Shown in pieces: positions 34,205 through 47,081 of a stretch of 64,000 bases of DNA; position 1 is the stretch's first letter, and each line of letters starts with the position of its first letter. The stretch is from Sipunculus nudus. Its lineage: Eukaryota > Annelida > Sipuncula > Golfingiida > Sipunculidae. The stretch covers positions 70,834,929 through 70,898,928 of the forward strand of contig CM049312.1 of the NCBI GenBank assembly GCA_026874595.1. Reading direction: 5' to 3'. Both the position numbers and the translations under genes were made by a program. The notes under the pieces were generated by a model that worked only from the letters and a program-made list of their open reading frames with translations, made no database searches and was not told the DNA's origin.

Positions 34205-37164
34205 AAATTGCATTTCAACTTGCGTGGCACGAGACTAAGAAAAACATATTTGAAAGCGAGAAAAACGCCGTTGTACCAAGGTGTCTAAATTTTTACAGGA
34301 AATATTCATAAGCATAACTTTAAAAACAAGAATGCTACCTTATATACAAAATACATTTTTCAGGCATTTATAGCTTTTATTCTTTTTCCTCAGGTAGTTT
34401 ATTACCATGCACGTAAATTACCTACCTAAATTCAGGGGATTTACAATGAGGTAGATATATTTCAAACAAAAGGTAGAAATTTCAGCATTAACATTAGTTT
34501 TTATTTTTAAACTAATGGTTATTTTGTGCTTAAACACATTGAATAAAGATGGTCTTGAACGATTAAACAGGAAAATCTAACTAAGTGCCAGACATTTCTG
34601 AAACGGCAGGGTTAGACAGATTTGTGATTAACGTAAATAACATCATACACTGCTACCATACACAAACAATAAAATACAGGTAACAGTAATCGTAGCATCA
34701 GCAATTGCTTAACGAAAATATAGTCTATAACTGCCTGTTGCTACCATCAGCTAATAGCCCTGTCTGCTCCAATTATGATTAAAGCATCTCAAATATGAAC
34801 AGAACAAGTTTGTTCAAGGGTTTCCTAGCAACCTGGTAAGGATAATTGGAGGAGATATGTCAAACCATTCATCATATATATGCATAACGTATGACAAACG
34901 AACGCATTTATAGGTGGCGCCACCTGTCCTGTATACAAGAAACCTATCCAAGATGAGTGGACTTGAAAAAATGTCAGGTAGAAACAATAAAGCACAACCA
35001 AGATATGTGGGATTTTTATCCCTGAAAGACGAAGTGACGGACACCATGGAAAAACGATTGTAGGTTTGCTTGATTTTGAGGTAAAACTATCCTCGATGTT
35101 TGATGATGCAAAATGTTAGGTCCATCCACAGAAACACTTTTCGGATATGGGCGAACTGTATTCAACACACACGTACGAGTTGACAGAATGTGAGGACTGT
35201 GGTCAGTTTTCTCTTAAGTCAGACAACCTGCCGTCTGCTGCACTTATAATCAAGAGCTGACATGTTCAGACAAAAAGGCTTCTATCAGCATGCGGCATAG
35301 AACTAAGTCGAACTTTTGTACTACGGATCTGTGTTTTTACGGGGTTTTTTATCAGTGACTCTCTGAAAAATGTCAGTCATGAGAGATGACTGGCCGGCAG
35401 CGTCCTTTTTAATATAGTGGACTTTTGCCTGAAAGTGTCAGGCCAGAAAACTGGGTGGTCGTTCTACAGCTAAAGTATAGTTTACTTAATTTTGGAAAAA
35501 GACCTTAATAGACACAATTTAATCCCTGGGAAAATTTAGAGTCGGTCCGGTGACCGGAAACAAAGGATCTTTTCTTGGCCTAATGTATATACAATATCTA
35601 TTCTAGAAGCAATGTGATATCTATATACTACTACAATTGTCCTGTTTGCTTTTTGTATGTTTGTTTGTCCAAGAAATCCTACCGAAACGGGAAATGACAG
35701 TGGGCCAGTTTTGCTATTAGTCAGATGCTCTTACTAACGGAATGCATACCAGTTTCTCCCTTCCACTAAAACAGGACTGAATTATCGGCAGCATCACATC
35801 ACAGGTCTGTTGCACAATATCACACCGCTTTCCACCTTGGTGTTGCTGACCTTCACCCTGGCCTATCACCACAAAAACGTTAATAATCGAGTTTCAAATC
35901 GAGCACATGACGTCGCTACTTGGCAGCCTTGCAGGTCTTGGAAATTCGCTACTTTACGGGTATCGGGACACGATACGTGGCGATACACCTTTCCTCTGCA
36001 ACGGGACACAATGGGTCCCCATTATCGAGTTATCAATTTAAAAAAATGTTATTAAATGAAGGTTGGTCAAAATGATTTTAGAAAAAAATAGAGGCAGCTA
36101 ATATTGTTTGCAAGGTTTATTCTAAGTGTTATAGGAAATGAATCAGATATGGCATTATGCTTTTTTTGTATATCCTTAATCAGCATTTGAAAATTAAATG
36201 TAAATTCTACTGGCTTTTCGGATCACGTTCAGTATTATGTACGTTTCCCTTTCTCCGTATAAAACAACACTTGAAGACATATAGCTTGGAGAAAGATTGA
36301 GACCCTTCTTAGGTATTTATATGTGTCTGGTGATATTTCCGCCTCATCCGCTAAACATGGTGCACATAATATAACACGCATTATATAAACGTAGATTTAT
36401 ATGGTATAACACACATCATATAACACACAGATCTATTTGTGGAAAAAAGTGAAACTATTAAGAAACACTGTCAGTAAATATCTATCAATATCGATAAATC
36501 AAGTTACCATACAGCCTGAAAACATATTTTGATAATATTGGTTAAAGCAAAAATGCATACATAATTTTTCACCAAAAGTTATGAAAGAAACATTAGTAGC
36601 CGTTCATGGAAAAAAATACAATACTTTTTAAAAAGTATAAAGTATCAGCAGTTGAATCCCAACAATGCAGGTATAATAGGCTTTCATGCAATGAAGCCAG
36701 GTGTATTGAGACGCCATCTGTTGTTACACTTTATCATCACGTTTTTGACAAGAATGATACCTGCCTGGAACTATAAAATAAAACCCTTTTATCAATTTGT
36801 TATCAAACTATTCAAACACAATTACTGCGTAATGTTATCAACTTTATCATGAGAGTAAAGGAAATTTTACTAAATATCGAACTTCCCCGCCCAAAATTTA
36901 TCAAGCCTGTTCCTGATAGCAGTATTATCCTCACTTTTCATATTGCATTAAACAAAAACTCAACAGCTTATTAAATGTTGATGCTAAAATTTCAGGGTTC
37001 CCATAATACAAATTCCTAATTCAGGTTGGTTTTAATGTGTACTCCTGCGCTGAAATGGTAAATTTAAGCTTCCTTCCTATTTAGGCTTGATCAATATATT
37101 TCTTTTAACTCTTTCATGACCACTTTTCCCTAAAAAAATAATAGTATTAATTTCCCTTCTGGTG

Positions 37165-37165
<1 letters not shown>
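34205..37165. other. No gene identified; two small open frames noted
   Basis: About 3 kb without recognisable repeats or domains. Two short plus-strand ATG frames have coding-like composition: 34953-35063 (36 aa, MSGLEKMSGR..., ending TMEKRL) and 35147-35260 (37 aa, MGELYSTHTY..., with an ECEDCG CxxC). They are in different frames and no splice sites clearly join them. Confidence 0.3.

Positions 37166-37167
<2 letters not shown>

Positions 37168-37205
<38 letters not shown>
37168..37205. repeat. (AG)n microsatellite at a LINE 3' end
   Basis: AG run immediately next to the 3' end of the minus-strand LINE fragment; on the minus strand it reads as a (CT)n tail after AATAAAAT. Confidence 0.9.
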
Positions 37206-37209
<4 letters not shown>

Positions 37210-39225
37210 ATTCGACATAAAAGTAAAGTATACATACAAAATATATTTAATATGTCAATAATTTGGTTTTTTTATGTCTGGAGACTGTTGTTAAGGATTT
37301 TTATCCGCTACACAACAGCCACCTGTGTATGACACATGGAAAGAGAGAGAGAGAGAAAATAAGTACGTAAATATTGATATGGAGGTTAAATAAATATACA
37401 TTTCTTAATTTTTGAGACTATATTATTTAACGTAAATATTAATATGGAGGTTAAATGATTATACATTTCTTTATTTTTTAGACTATATGTTTTAATGAGG
37501 AAATGTGTGAAAAAACTGGGAAAATTTACAACTTGAATTACTGAAATTAGTTTATTTTTACTTAGACTAATTTTTGTTACTGACGTTACAGTTTTCTAGA
37601 GGCTTTTGTATTTATATGACTTGATAAAATGTTGTTTGATGTAGCAAAGCAAAACCTTGAAGACTAAGAGTGACGATTTTGTCAACAATAATTTGGTCGG
37701 CTTCATTTATGACTTTGGGTGTAATGTTTCTCATATAGCTGTCTGCTGTCTTAGTTCTGGTTAAATTTGTAATAAGTGTATCTTTATGTCTCCGGTCATG
37801 TTTGTGTGTCATGGTCCTTGTTGAAAATCAAATGTTTGTAAATATTTTGGTAGCGCTTCATGGCAGTAATTATATTAAAATTTTAATATATTTAGTCTAA
37901 AAAAGTAATTAATTTTAAGGATCTTTAATGATTTAAAAATTGGTTCAGTGTGGTATTGTATTTGCTATTTGTGATAATTCTTATGGCTTTTTGAGTTTCT
38001 CTAATGAATTAATATCAAATCCATTCATCAGAATTCCATAGTTTAATTGTGATAGAATAAGAGTACCATATATAATTTTAAGTATATGAATAGGTAGGTA
38101 ATGTTTTAATTTATTTAGGATTCCAATATCTTTTGAGATTTTGGTTGCAACTTTGTTGATGTGTGATTGCCATTTCATATGTTCTTTCAGTGTAATACCT
38201 AAAAATTTGAAATCTGAAACCTTGTCTATAGGTTTATTATTTCTTTTTAGTTCAGGGCTTTCTTCTTGTATGTTCTTAATTTTGAGAGTGAAACATCATG
38301 AATTTACTTTTTTTACATTTAATTAGTTTGTTAGCGGTTAACCAGTTATGCACTTTGTTTAATCCATTGTTGATGATGTTTTGGCCTTTAAGTTTATTGT
38401 AATTTGCTAAGGGGTTGAAAAATGTTGTGTTATCTGCATAGAGAATGAAGTTAAATAAGCTGCTGCAATGATGAATGTCATTCACATATATTAAGTATAA
38501 TAAGGGACCAAACATTTATCCGTGGGGCATTCCAGTGGTAATAAGGTATTATTTTACTTATGTCCTTTAAAATCAACATATTCAACTCGGTTTGTTAGAT
38601 AATTAATTTACCATAGCAGGGTCATTTTCCTTCAATGCCATATGATTCTAGTTTATTAATTAGCATGTTATGATTTAATGTATCAAATGCTTTTGATAAG
38701 TCGATATAAATAGAGATCGAGGGGTGTGTTTCCATGGTCAATTTGTGTATATATTCTGTCTGCTAGTTCTAATATTGCAATATTTTTGGAAAATATTATA
38801 ATTAACATTTTTGCTAGTTTAGGGGTCTATGTTTAGTTTATCAATTTTTTTTTTAATTTGATAAGTCAATGTAGAGAATGTGTCTATTGATTGAGTAGAG
38901 ATTTTACGTCTATGGATGTAGTGGTGTTTGAGCGAGTTAGTGTATTGTGAAATAAAGTTGATGGATAAAAGCATGGCAAGTGATCAGATATGCTACTTGT
39001 AATAACACCTGACTTGCTCAGTCGAGAGAAATGTTTGAGAATATATTGTCGATGAGTGTTGCTGAGGTGCCTGTTATGCGAGTTGGTATTGTTATATTTG
39101 CATTTGATCCATGTGCGTGGTTTGATTCTAAAAAAAAAAAAATATTGTATGCGGTTTTAGTTTATATTTTAAGCAGGTCCATGTTAAAATCACCAGACAT
39201 TATCATTTTTAGATAAACTTACTTA
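37205..39225 (-). mobile_element. Jockey/CR1-like LINE fragment, minus strand
   Basis: Minus-strand pieces in order: endonuclease end MSGDFNMDLLK (about 39215) and TRITGTSATLIDNIFS; then reverse transcriptase AFDTLNHNMLINKLESYGI (about 38690), YLTNRVEYVDF, FGPLLYLIYVNDIHHC (about 38500), ILYADNTTFFN (decayed YADD, Asp to Asn), VHNWLTANKLIKCKKSKFMMFH, KWQSHINKVATKISKDIGIL (38170) and KIIYGTLILSQLNYGI. 37612-37812 holds the C-terminal part (MTHKHDRRHKD..., NITPKVINE). Stops, shifts and an Asp loss in the catalytic box make it inactive. Confidence 0.7.
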
Positions 39226-39311
39226 TTCGAAGTAGTTTCACCGTTAATTGCTCACCGTTACTCAGGTAAACAAGAGAGTAAATGTGTTATATTGGATAGT
39301 ATTTGGGACTT

Positions 39312-39700
39312 TTAAATTACAATCTCGTATATTAAACTTAAATTACGCCTTGCCCAAGTGTTAATGAATTGTGTTATAACATTAACTCTTGTTCGACAAT
39401 TTATTTCATAAATGTCAAATAAGTTATGTGTTAAAATAAAATCCCCGTAAACCCAGAGTTCAACATTAACGTGTAAACAACTAACATACATTAATGTATT
39501 AAGAAGATTTAATACTTGTACGATGCTTTGACTGCCACCAGTAAAGAAGACCATTTCTACATATTGGTAGATTTTATGTCCTATACGGTTCACCTTTATA
39601 ATATGAGTTTCGGGATTTAAAAAGACGCTCTTAATATATGCTTTAAGTCCAGAATTTGTACAGTAAAATATGATGTCTAAAAATATGTTGTTCAATATAT
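39312..39700 (-). pseudogene. L1/Tx1-like reverse transcriptase fragment, minus strand
   Basis: A 127-codon open frame on the minus strand reads HIIKVNRIGHKIYQYVEMVF, where YADDT would be expected at YVEMV, then FTGGSQSIVQVLNLLNTLMY, CLHVNVE and RTRVNVITQFINTWARRNLS. The layout (hydrophobic strand, Y-x-D-D site, helix, KVN.EKS) is that of the palm of L1/Tx1-type RTs. Both catalytic Asp residues are lost. Confidence 0.55.
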
Positions 39701-40269
39701 TGATTTGATATGGTGTCTGTTTAGTCCTGATTTATAATATTTGGTAAAACCTTTTTTAATTCTAAGAGCGAAACATTTTGTAACAATTTTATAGTCAGCA
39801 GGTACCAGTGTTTTGACAATTCTAAATCTTTTCCTCTATTTGTAACTTGTAAAAGTATTCCATTTCACTGCGATATCGAGCGTTCCTTCTTTCTAAACGG
39901 TAGTTAAAAGAATTCATCAGACGTTCTTTTCAAATTTCCCAAAATGTTTGATTAAATTATGTTGGTTAGCCCTCTGATCATGACGTCTTTCCCTATGCAA
40001 GAATATTAATATAATTAAGAACTTCATCATTATTAATTTTTATTTCGTATAAAGCTTGGTCTTCCTCGCTTAAACTAGGCTGTTAACCCAACACATAATG
40101 AAACATTTTCATATCGGAGTAAAAATTTAAATCCTGAAATCATATGAATTGTAAACTCCCATTCCAAAATTTGCAATTCACATGTCAGGCGTTGAGGTAA
40201 ATTATAAGGATGTATTTTACACTATAGCTGTTTGGTAAATTAAAAAAAAAAGTATTGGTTATGTAAATG

Positions 40270-40760
40270 GAATATTAAAGATTTTGATTTATGTTTTTTG
40301 TAAAACAGAGCAAGAACAATTAATGCACCTGTTTTGGTCTTTTTTTCAGGTAAGAAGCTATGGTCAGATCTTGAAAGGTGGTGTAAACAGAAAGGCATTA
40401 ATAATGATATGAATATCTCTACAGTCACGTATGGTGCTTTAAGGGCACCTTTGGAACGAAATTTATTTACGTTAGTGGTAAAACAAAATATAAACAGACC
40501 TAGAAATAGTCAAGATGGTATATATTTTGATAAAGCATATCCGGAAATAAGCCATGCTTGCACAGAAAGATAACTTGGTAACTAAATGTCATAGTAGATG
40601 GGGAGAGTTTAGTTATGGGAGAGATTTCATACATTATAGTTATACAGATAATTATAGCATTTACTCTTAAAATACGGATGACATACATTTTACTGGATAG
40701 ATATCAGATGGGAACATATATAACACAATATGGAATCGAATAATACAAATAATATTTGCG
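40270..40760 (+). pseudogene. L1/Tx1-like LINE ORF2 C-terminal fragment, plus strand
   Basis: Plus-strand sequence reads CKTEQEQLMHLFW (a common zinc-binding-like end of L1/Tx1 ORF2: C-x-x-x..E.HLFW), then in the next frame GKKLWSDLERWCKQKGINND, and NLFTLVVKQNINRPRN, up to a stop near 40572. Opposite in strand to the RT fragment at 39312-39700, so the two are not one simple insertion. Confidence 0.45.
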
Positions 40761-40769
40761 AGACAGTGG

Positions 40770-40806
40770 ATATATATATTTATTTATATATATATATATT
40801 TATATA
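40770..40806. repeat. (TA)n-rich microsatellite
   Basis: TA run with TTTA breaks; with 41102-41144 it brackets the tRNA-like element. Confidence 0.9.
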
Positions 40807-40888
40807 TCTGCCGCACACCATATAAGGCAACCAGTTTTCCCTGCTGCATGCAATGTTACTGTGCCAACACATGTAGTAGGTAGAACTC

Positions 40889-40930
40889 TGACGTCACTAC
40901 GGTGACGTCACTTTGCTGGTTCTATAAAAG
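40889..40930 (+). promoter_or_regulatory. Two CRE sites and a TATA box
   Basis: TGACGTCA occurs at 40889-40896 and 40903-40910, 14 bases apart, followed by TATAAAAG at 40923-40930. This is a compact Pol II promoter-like arrangement. A start about 31 bases below the TATA box falls at about 40954, the first base of the tRNA-like sequence. Confidence 0.5.
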
Positions 40931-41077
40931 TGTGCAAATACACAGACATGGGGAACTGCTGTAGCTCAGTGGATAGAGCGAGCGGCCGGCAATCGTAAGG
41001 TCATGGGTTCGATTCCATTCGGCAGTGAACCGACTTTTCTGTGTATTCATGTTCTGTTTTCGTACAACGAACCAGCA
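40914..41077. repeat. Nested perfect inverted repeats around a tRNA-like sequence
   Basis: Outer arms TGCTGGTTC (40914-40922) and GAACCAGCA (41069-41077); inner arms AATACACAGA (40937-40946) and TCTGTGTATT (41038-41047). The tRNA-like sequence sits between the inner arms. The element could fold into a long cruciform. Confidence 0.6.
40955..41027 (+). tRNA. tRNA-like sequence (pseudo-tRNA; anticodon position reads GGC)
   Basis: 73 bases. The acceptor stem ACTGCTG pairs with CGGCAGT (one G-T). The D arm GCTC...GAGC is intact with box A TAGCTCAGTGGATA. Box B is GGGTTCGATTCC. The anticodon arm is weak (about four pairs, two of them wobble), the loop is CCGGCAA with C where the universal T33 should be, and the T stem has two mismatches. 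It is more likely a tRNA pseudogene or a SINE head than a working tRNA-Ala. Confidence 0.5.
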
Positions 41078-41096
41078 TTGCTATTCATTCTTCTTT

Positions 41097-41101
<5 letters not shown>

Positions 41102-41144
<43 letters not shown>
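41102..41144. repeat. (TA)n microsatellite
   Basis: Pure TA run just right of the tRNA-like element. Confidence 0.95.
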
Positions 41145-41147
<3 letters not shown>

Positions 41148-41587
41148 AATATCGAATTATTTTTTAAACTGTCACTATTGGTTTTGTATGTTTTCTGTAG
41201 GTTTTTAAAAAAAAATTCAAAATAGAATAAACAATTGGAAATAGGCCTAACAGCTATGTAATAATACCAGTTTAAACAGAAGGTCCCTACTGATAACTTA
41301 AGTCACAAACATTTGGTAAAAATACCTTTTCTGCATATTCACTATTCAGTGAGGAAACGTAGGCCAAAATTGAACCAACATAAGTAAAACTTTAAAGGGA
41401 CTGCTTTTTGCACACAACCCCAAATGAATGTCTCATCCACTCATTGCAAAGGTAATTTTTTTTTTCTGAAAACTTCATTTTTTCGTACTGCCAGGACAAT
41501 AAAGTCTGTCTGGGAGACAATTGACAGACATTGGCCATCCCTCTATAGTCTATACGTCAGAAAACTCCCTCAAAAGGCCTAATAAAA

Positions 41588-41917
41588 TTGACAAGGATAA
41601 ATAAATATACGGAGTTTTACCATAATTCATATACCAAACTTTTGAGAAAATGGTACAATAGCAGAAATTTATACAATACAAATATACAAACAAGTGACCC
41701 ATGGGTATTTACACTCAGCTCAAATGAGATATACTTACAGAAAACCAAGAAGCCCAAGTCACACATTCACGGTACTGTGTACCTTATCCTCCGGATAAGG
41801 TGCTATAATCCGTATCAAACCGTGGTGGTCCCTAAATATTTTGACAGGAAGATTGAGGACTACGGTTGTGCTAGGGCTTCTCTATGTTTTCCTAAGGTTC
41901 TGTGCGGGCCGAAATAA
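41588..41917 (+). CDS. Unassigned 109-codon open frame
   Basis: Not recognised. It begins MTRINKYTEFYHNSYTKLLR and ends FPKVLCGPK; no signal peptide, repeats or known motif is visible, and three cysteines lie in the last third. No conserved neighbour, promoter or splice site supports it. The composition is less AT-biased in the second half (about 41770-41910), which hints at a piece of an older coding sequence, perhaps from a transposon. The rest of 41150-42750 shows nothing. Confidence 0.2.
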   Translation: MTRINKYTEFYHNSYTKLLRKWYNSRNLYNTNIQTSDPWVFTLSSNEIYLQKTKKPKSHIHGTVYLILRIRCYNPYQTVVVPKYFDRKIEDYGCARASLCFPKVLCGPK

Positions 41918-42761
41918 CGTATTTGAGGGAGGGGCGGGCACATTCAAAACCATCTTGATATCCTTAAATGTTTCATGAACATATATAATGATGATAATTG
42001 TATCTCTGAGATTTTCCATAAGTGCACAACAGCTGATGTCTCTATATTAAGCTATGCGTTTGATTGACCTCTCAAGAGGGTTCTAATTGCCTTGTTATAA
42101 CCTGTATCTAGGCGTCAGTGTAAGCATAATATTTTACAGATGTTTTTTTACATGTTTTCACCCTTTTAGAATTTTAAAGCGCAAAGCTTGGTCTCATCCT
42201 AATTTTCCATTGGTGTAAACCTAAGAATGAAACTTACCAGCAACAAGCACACACATAGTAAAATTATTGTAAAAGCTTCCAGGCAGTTGCTTCATATGAA
42301 TATATGCATATGTAGTGTGCATATATATATATATAACCAAATATCTGAACAAGCAAATAGAAATAAAGTTTTACTGTTTACCAATGATCTATATAATCAA
42401 GTAATGATTTTATGAAATATCCTTTGACATACTGAGTTGAAGAATTCAAAATGAAATGCGTAATTGTTGCGTATTTTCATTTTTTTTTAATTTTTAGTCG
42501 GTATGCAGGAGAAGAAATTATACTTAGATTAGTTAAACCTCGGACTAAGTAAAAAAACTGGGTAAAGGCCAGAGGTCCCGGGTCAGGAGCTGGAAGACCC
42601 GAGGTCAGGGGTAACGCTTGGGTTTCAAACTTCACAGGTATCGCTGCACAAATACAGATGTTATTTTAAGGAATGATGTAAATTTTTAAAAATGTAGCCC
42701 TTTCAAAATTATATTTAGGTTTTTGAACATATAATAATTTAAAATTAGAAAATGTGCTTGA

Positions 42762-43280
42762 CAGTGCTCGGTACTCAAAAGAGTACTTCATGAGTACTTT
42801 TGGGTATTTCAAATTTCATTTACATTTGTGAATAAACTTTAATCTCAATTTATAATATAAGTTATAGTTTATTACAGTATATAATAGTAAGATATAATAT
42901 AATATAAAATATATAACATAATAGTACTTCAGGTAATCCAGCTGTTATTATAACTGAACCTATTACAACATTTTTGCATTGATTACTACTACTCTTACTT
43001 TAACTTGGCTTCTATTACTAATACTATTACTTTTATTTAATATAACATATCAATTGAACTATTTTATCAGCAAGATCAGTACAACATAGTTTTCAATAAA
43101 ACATTAAATGAGGCAAATTCATACTGAGTAATATTATAAGAAAAAGTCTTATTGTTGAAAGATCCCAAAATAAAAAAAAAGTTTAGGTTTGCCACAATTC
43201 AATACAATTAAATATTATCAGAACCTGTTCAACACAACTCAGCAGTGCTCTAGGGCCTGGGCTAATCAAGCTTGAATTGA

Positions 43281-43348
<68 letters not shown>

Positions 43349-43355
43349 GATATAG

Positions 43356-43386
<31 letters not shown>

Positions 43387-44696
43387 TATATATACACAAT
43401 TGTGATTGTAGGTTTAGCAGATTTTCATTTGGAATTGCAGTTTGTGATTAACCCATGAAAAGGTTTGACTATCAGAGCATACACCCCGTAGGTACTATAA
43501 CAGGCTGCAGCATCACATTCTACTATCAGCTTACAATAACTTGCCCAACATACTGTGTACACTCACAATGGACATTTCCAATGTTTAATGACAAGCCAAT
43601 TTAATGAATCAACAAAGATATCAAGCGGTTAAATTCAAGCCAAAGCCTTCTCTCCATTGCCCACTGGACTAAGAAAACACACTTCATTTAGCTAATCACA
43701 CTACATTAGACCCTTAACTCTGCTCTTCTAACCTAATTAAACAAACACTCCATTCATCAGATGTGTTAGCCTAGGGTCGTCATAGAAAAGCAATAGCTAT
43801 TATTTTATTACTTGGGGTACTTTAACTATTTCTAGTTCAAATTTCTTTTCTTAGAAAATAATATTACTCTTACTTACTTTGAAAAGCTGTAATATTCTAT
43901 TAATATTACGTATTACTATCGCCTCGTTCCTTGTTGTAATTAAATGCCCCTTATGTAACCGTTGTTAAAACTCATAAATTATTACACATGATGAATGACA
44001 CGGTCAGTCTATCATATATTTTGTTTTATATTATTTTCACATATATCGGTTACCATTAAATATATATTTTTTTAGGATACAGCCACATTTATTCATAAGT
44101 TGAGATTATATAAATAATAATATATGGCTGTTATCATTATTGTTATAATCAGTGTTATCATTGTTATTATTATATGATAACATATGGTTAACATATGGTT
44201 ATATGCTTTATACAATGTCATTAAGGTTTCCTTTAACACAATAACTTTTATATCACTTTTTATAGTTTTAGTTTCTGAACATTCCCACCATTATTTTTAA
44301 TTTGCATATCACAACATTATGTTAATTGTACATCTCCTCCTTGATAAGAAACATATTTTGAGAACCTACTTGACCGATGTTCCTTCAATGCATCTGTCTA
44401 CAATAATAAGTTATTGCTTTGATATATATATATATATCAGGTGTATATGGCATGTTTATATTCCAAAGAGTTTGTACTTCGCCTCAGTATTATGATTAAG
44501 CATGACACAACCTTGTATATATTTTATATTTTGTTCTGATTTTCATTATTTAAAAAAAAATGGAACTTTGCGATCTATAATAACTTTAAAGAACTTCATT
44601 TAATAAAATTTGTTTAAAAAATTACTCATTAAAGTGCTCATGAGTACATTTTGAGTACTCGGTACTCGTACTCGAGTACTTGAGCTCAGAACCCTA
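42762..44696. mobile_element. hAT-like non-autonomous element with imperfect terminal inverted repeats
   Basis: The left end at 42762 (CAGTGCTCGGTACTCAAAA, then GAGTACTTCATGAGTAC) matches, in reverse complement, the right end near 44632-44696, which read inward begins TAGGGTTCTGAGCTCAAG and continues through a GTACTCGAGTAC cluster to CTCATGAGCAC. The TAGGG-type end and GAGTACTC-rich subterminal repeats suggest the hAT superfamily. The 1.9-kb interior is very AT-rich and non-coding, with (CT)n and (TA)n tracts. No 8-base target duplication was found and the left tip may be truncated. Confidence 0.5.
43281..43395. repeat. (CT)n followed by (TA)n compound microsatellite
   Basis: CT run 43281-43308, then TATC and TA runs to about 43395, inside the hAT-like element. 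Confidence 0.9.
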
Positions 44697-44699
44697 ATT

Positions 44700-47040
44700 C
44701 TGAGTTCTGGCCAGATATCACACTGTGCATGCACATATATATGCTTAAGATATGAGTCTTCTAAAAATAATCTAAAAGTAAGTCAATTATATGGTCATTT
44801 GATGAAATTTCAGAGCCTTTCATTTTCCCTACCTTTCCCCAATGACAACTAAAATGATCGTGCAAGATAAACATGACGAATATTGATGAGGCGGGTCATG
44901 AACATGACCATAAATGCATCATAGTTTTTTTTTGGGGGGGGGGGGGGGTGCTTGAAGCACAACACTAATATCTAATATTAGTGCATATATTGAGGACTGA
45001 AGGCCTAGATAAATGTCAAATGGCATCCTTACCTTGAGCTGGCTGTCTTTTTCATATCTGTTTATTTTTTTTTTATTTCCCTCATGGGCAACTGAGTTGT
45101 AGCCTGATTGAGTCAGATTGATTTTATCATGGCTCCTCTACGATTCCGTAACACTAAAATTTAATTCAAATTCGACTTTGGTTGGAAATATATTAGCATA
45201 TACGTTTGACAATATGGTTAAACTTTAAATGATTAAATTTCAAGGAAACCAGTACACTGACACATTTAAATGTTATCATCATGGTTTTATCTTAACACTT
45301 TCCTTCATAATAGCAGGGTATCTATGAGCAATAAAACTCTGCTGAGCTTGAAATTTGAAAGGGTTGAAAAGAAATTTAGTTAAGCAGAAGTATATAAAAC
45401 ACATAGGATTTAACACAATATTTTTTTATCATATATGATAAAGATGGATGAGTGCCAAAAATATGTTGGATTTTTAGGGTCTTTTTCAGAAATCAGTTAG
45501 GGAGGGAGGCGCACATGATCGCCCGAAAACAACAAGCGTCCGAGAGGCTGGAGCACATATTGGTAAATTTATTTTTGAAAATCGAATGCAGAGGGGATAT
45601 ATTTGACACGTCAACTGCCTGAAAACCCTACCTTTTTATGTGCTTAATATGTACTTATGTTAATATAATTGTAAAAACATGTTCCATGGTCTATTTTTGC
45701 GTTTTAATATTGGGACAACACAATATTATTTTATAGCCTTTATAAAACAACAGAAGATATTTTTCTTAACCAAGAGAAAGAAACACATTGGCTGCATTAT
45801 ATACTACTTATATGGTTTGGTAAAAAAAACTTCAGCATTAAGAAAATGGTGCATTATATAATCTCAAATTTTAAGTAAAGTTTATGCTCAATATTATAAT
45901 TTCATTTCGGATGGCTTTCTGAAGTCTTCCGAAGAGCTTAAATATATTTTTTTATATGTATCATTCCATATAGTGTATCAGGTGACTTTCCCAGTATAAA
46001 ATATCATTCTTCTTACACAATGTTCAGTGATTGACTTCTCACTTCAGAAATGAGCTAAGTTAAAAATTAATTAAATTGGCCTTAAAGGCAAAACATGTTA
46101 TTCATCGATTACCTCATATATTACGTTATTTGCGGAATGGATTGTGTCAGCACAGTTTTGCAAGAAGTAAAATGCATGCAAAGCTTTATATTTGGTAAGT
46201 AACTGAAACTAGAGATCATTTGGACATTTCTTTTGGGAATACTAAGAAAAAAGTTACCCTTTCCCCGGTCGGCCACAAGGCATCAACTTTTTGCAATGAT
46301 AAAACAAACAAAACGATATTTTTTCTCCATGCGGTGTTTTTATTCAGACTGACCCGGTGTTGTTTGCTAATGTGTAAAAGTTTCATACACAATGTATTGT
46401 GGTAATAACTTTATGCGTAATAGGATTGAAAAGTCTAGAAAGAAGTTACTTTTCCGGACATTGCTTACTACCACCGTGAAATTAATGCAGAAAAGTTCCA
46501 GTGTGCCCTTATTTTCAATTTATGCAGCCCGACGCAGTCCGATCCTAGTGGTGATCGGGTCCTCGAGTAAAAGATAAGATCCCTTCCTTCCTTATGAGTA
46601 AGTACTCTATTTCAATCTCTATTGGATGTGCGATGGGTCAGTATTGGTATATAGTTTTCCTCAATCGTATGACACTCCAAATCTGTACTTCCCCGATCAA
46701 TACCCACCATTTGGAGGACAGCTACAAAGACACATGGATAATAATAAATTCTTTCTGTAAACTTTCTTTCTAAAGCAGGTGCAATTGGCCTCTGTATAAT
46801 TAGTTTTGTAAATAAATATCTTCTTCAGGACAAATGATTCCTTATATTAAGAACCAGTCAACTAATTCTGCTATGTTCTCTAAAACTGCGTCGTAAACAA
46901 TGAGGTCTGAGCAAAAATGTAAGTTAAGATATGTTTCGATATTCCAGTTCTAGCATGACTTTTGAAAAAGTGCCTTATCACCCATGTAAATCGTATAACA
47001 CCCTAGGCTTCAACAGCTACAAAACATAAAAAAAATATTA
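44700..47040. other. No gene seen
   Basis: Contains a G run at about 44935-44949 and only short open frames without family features. It is the region downstream of the VWD gene. Confidence 0.4.
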
Positions 47041-47045
47041 CATTG

Positions 47046-47051
47046 TTTATT
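47046..47051 (-). terminator. Polyadenylation signal AATAAA of the VWD gene
   Basis: AATAAA on the minus strand, about 30 bases past the TAG stop at 47082-47084 of the proposed last exon. The position fits a normal cleavage signal and supports that exon. Confidence 0.45.
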
Positions 47052-47081
47052 GTCCGAATATATTTTTTTAAACAATTCTGC

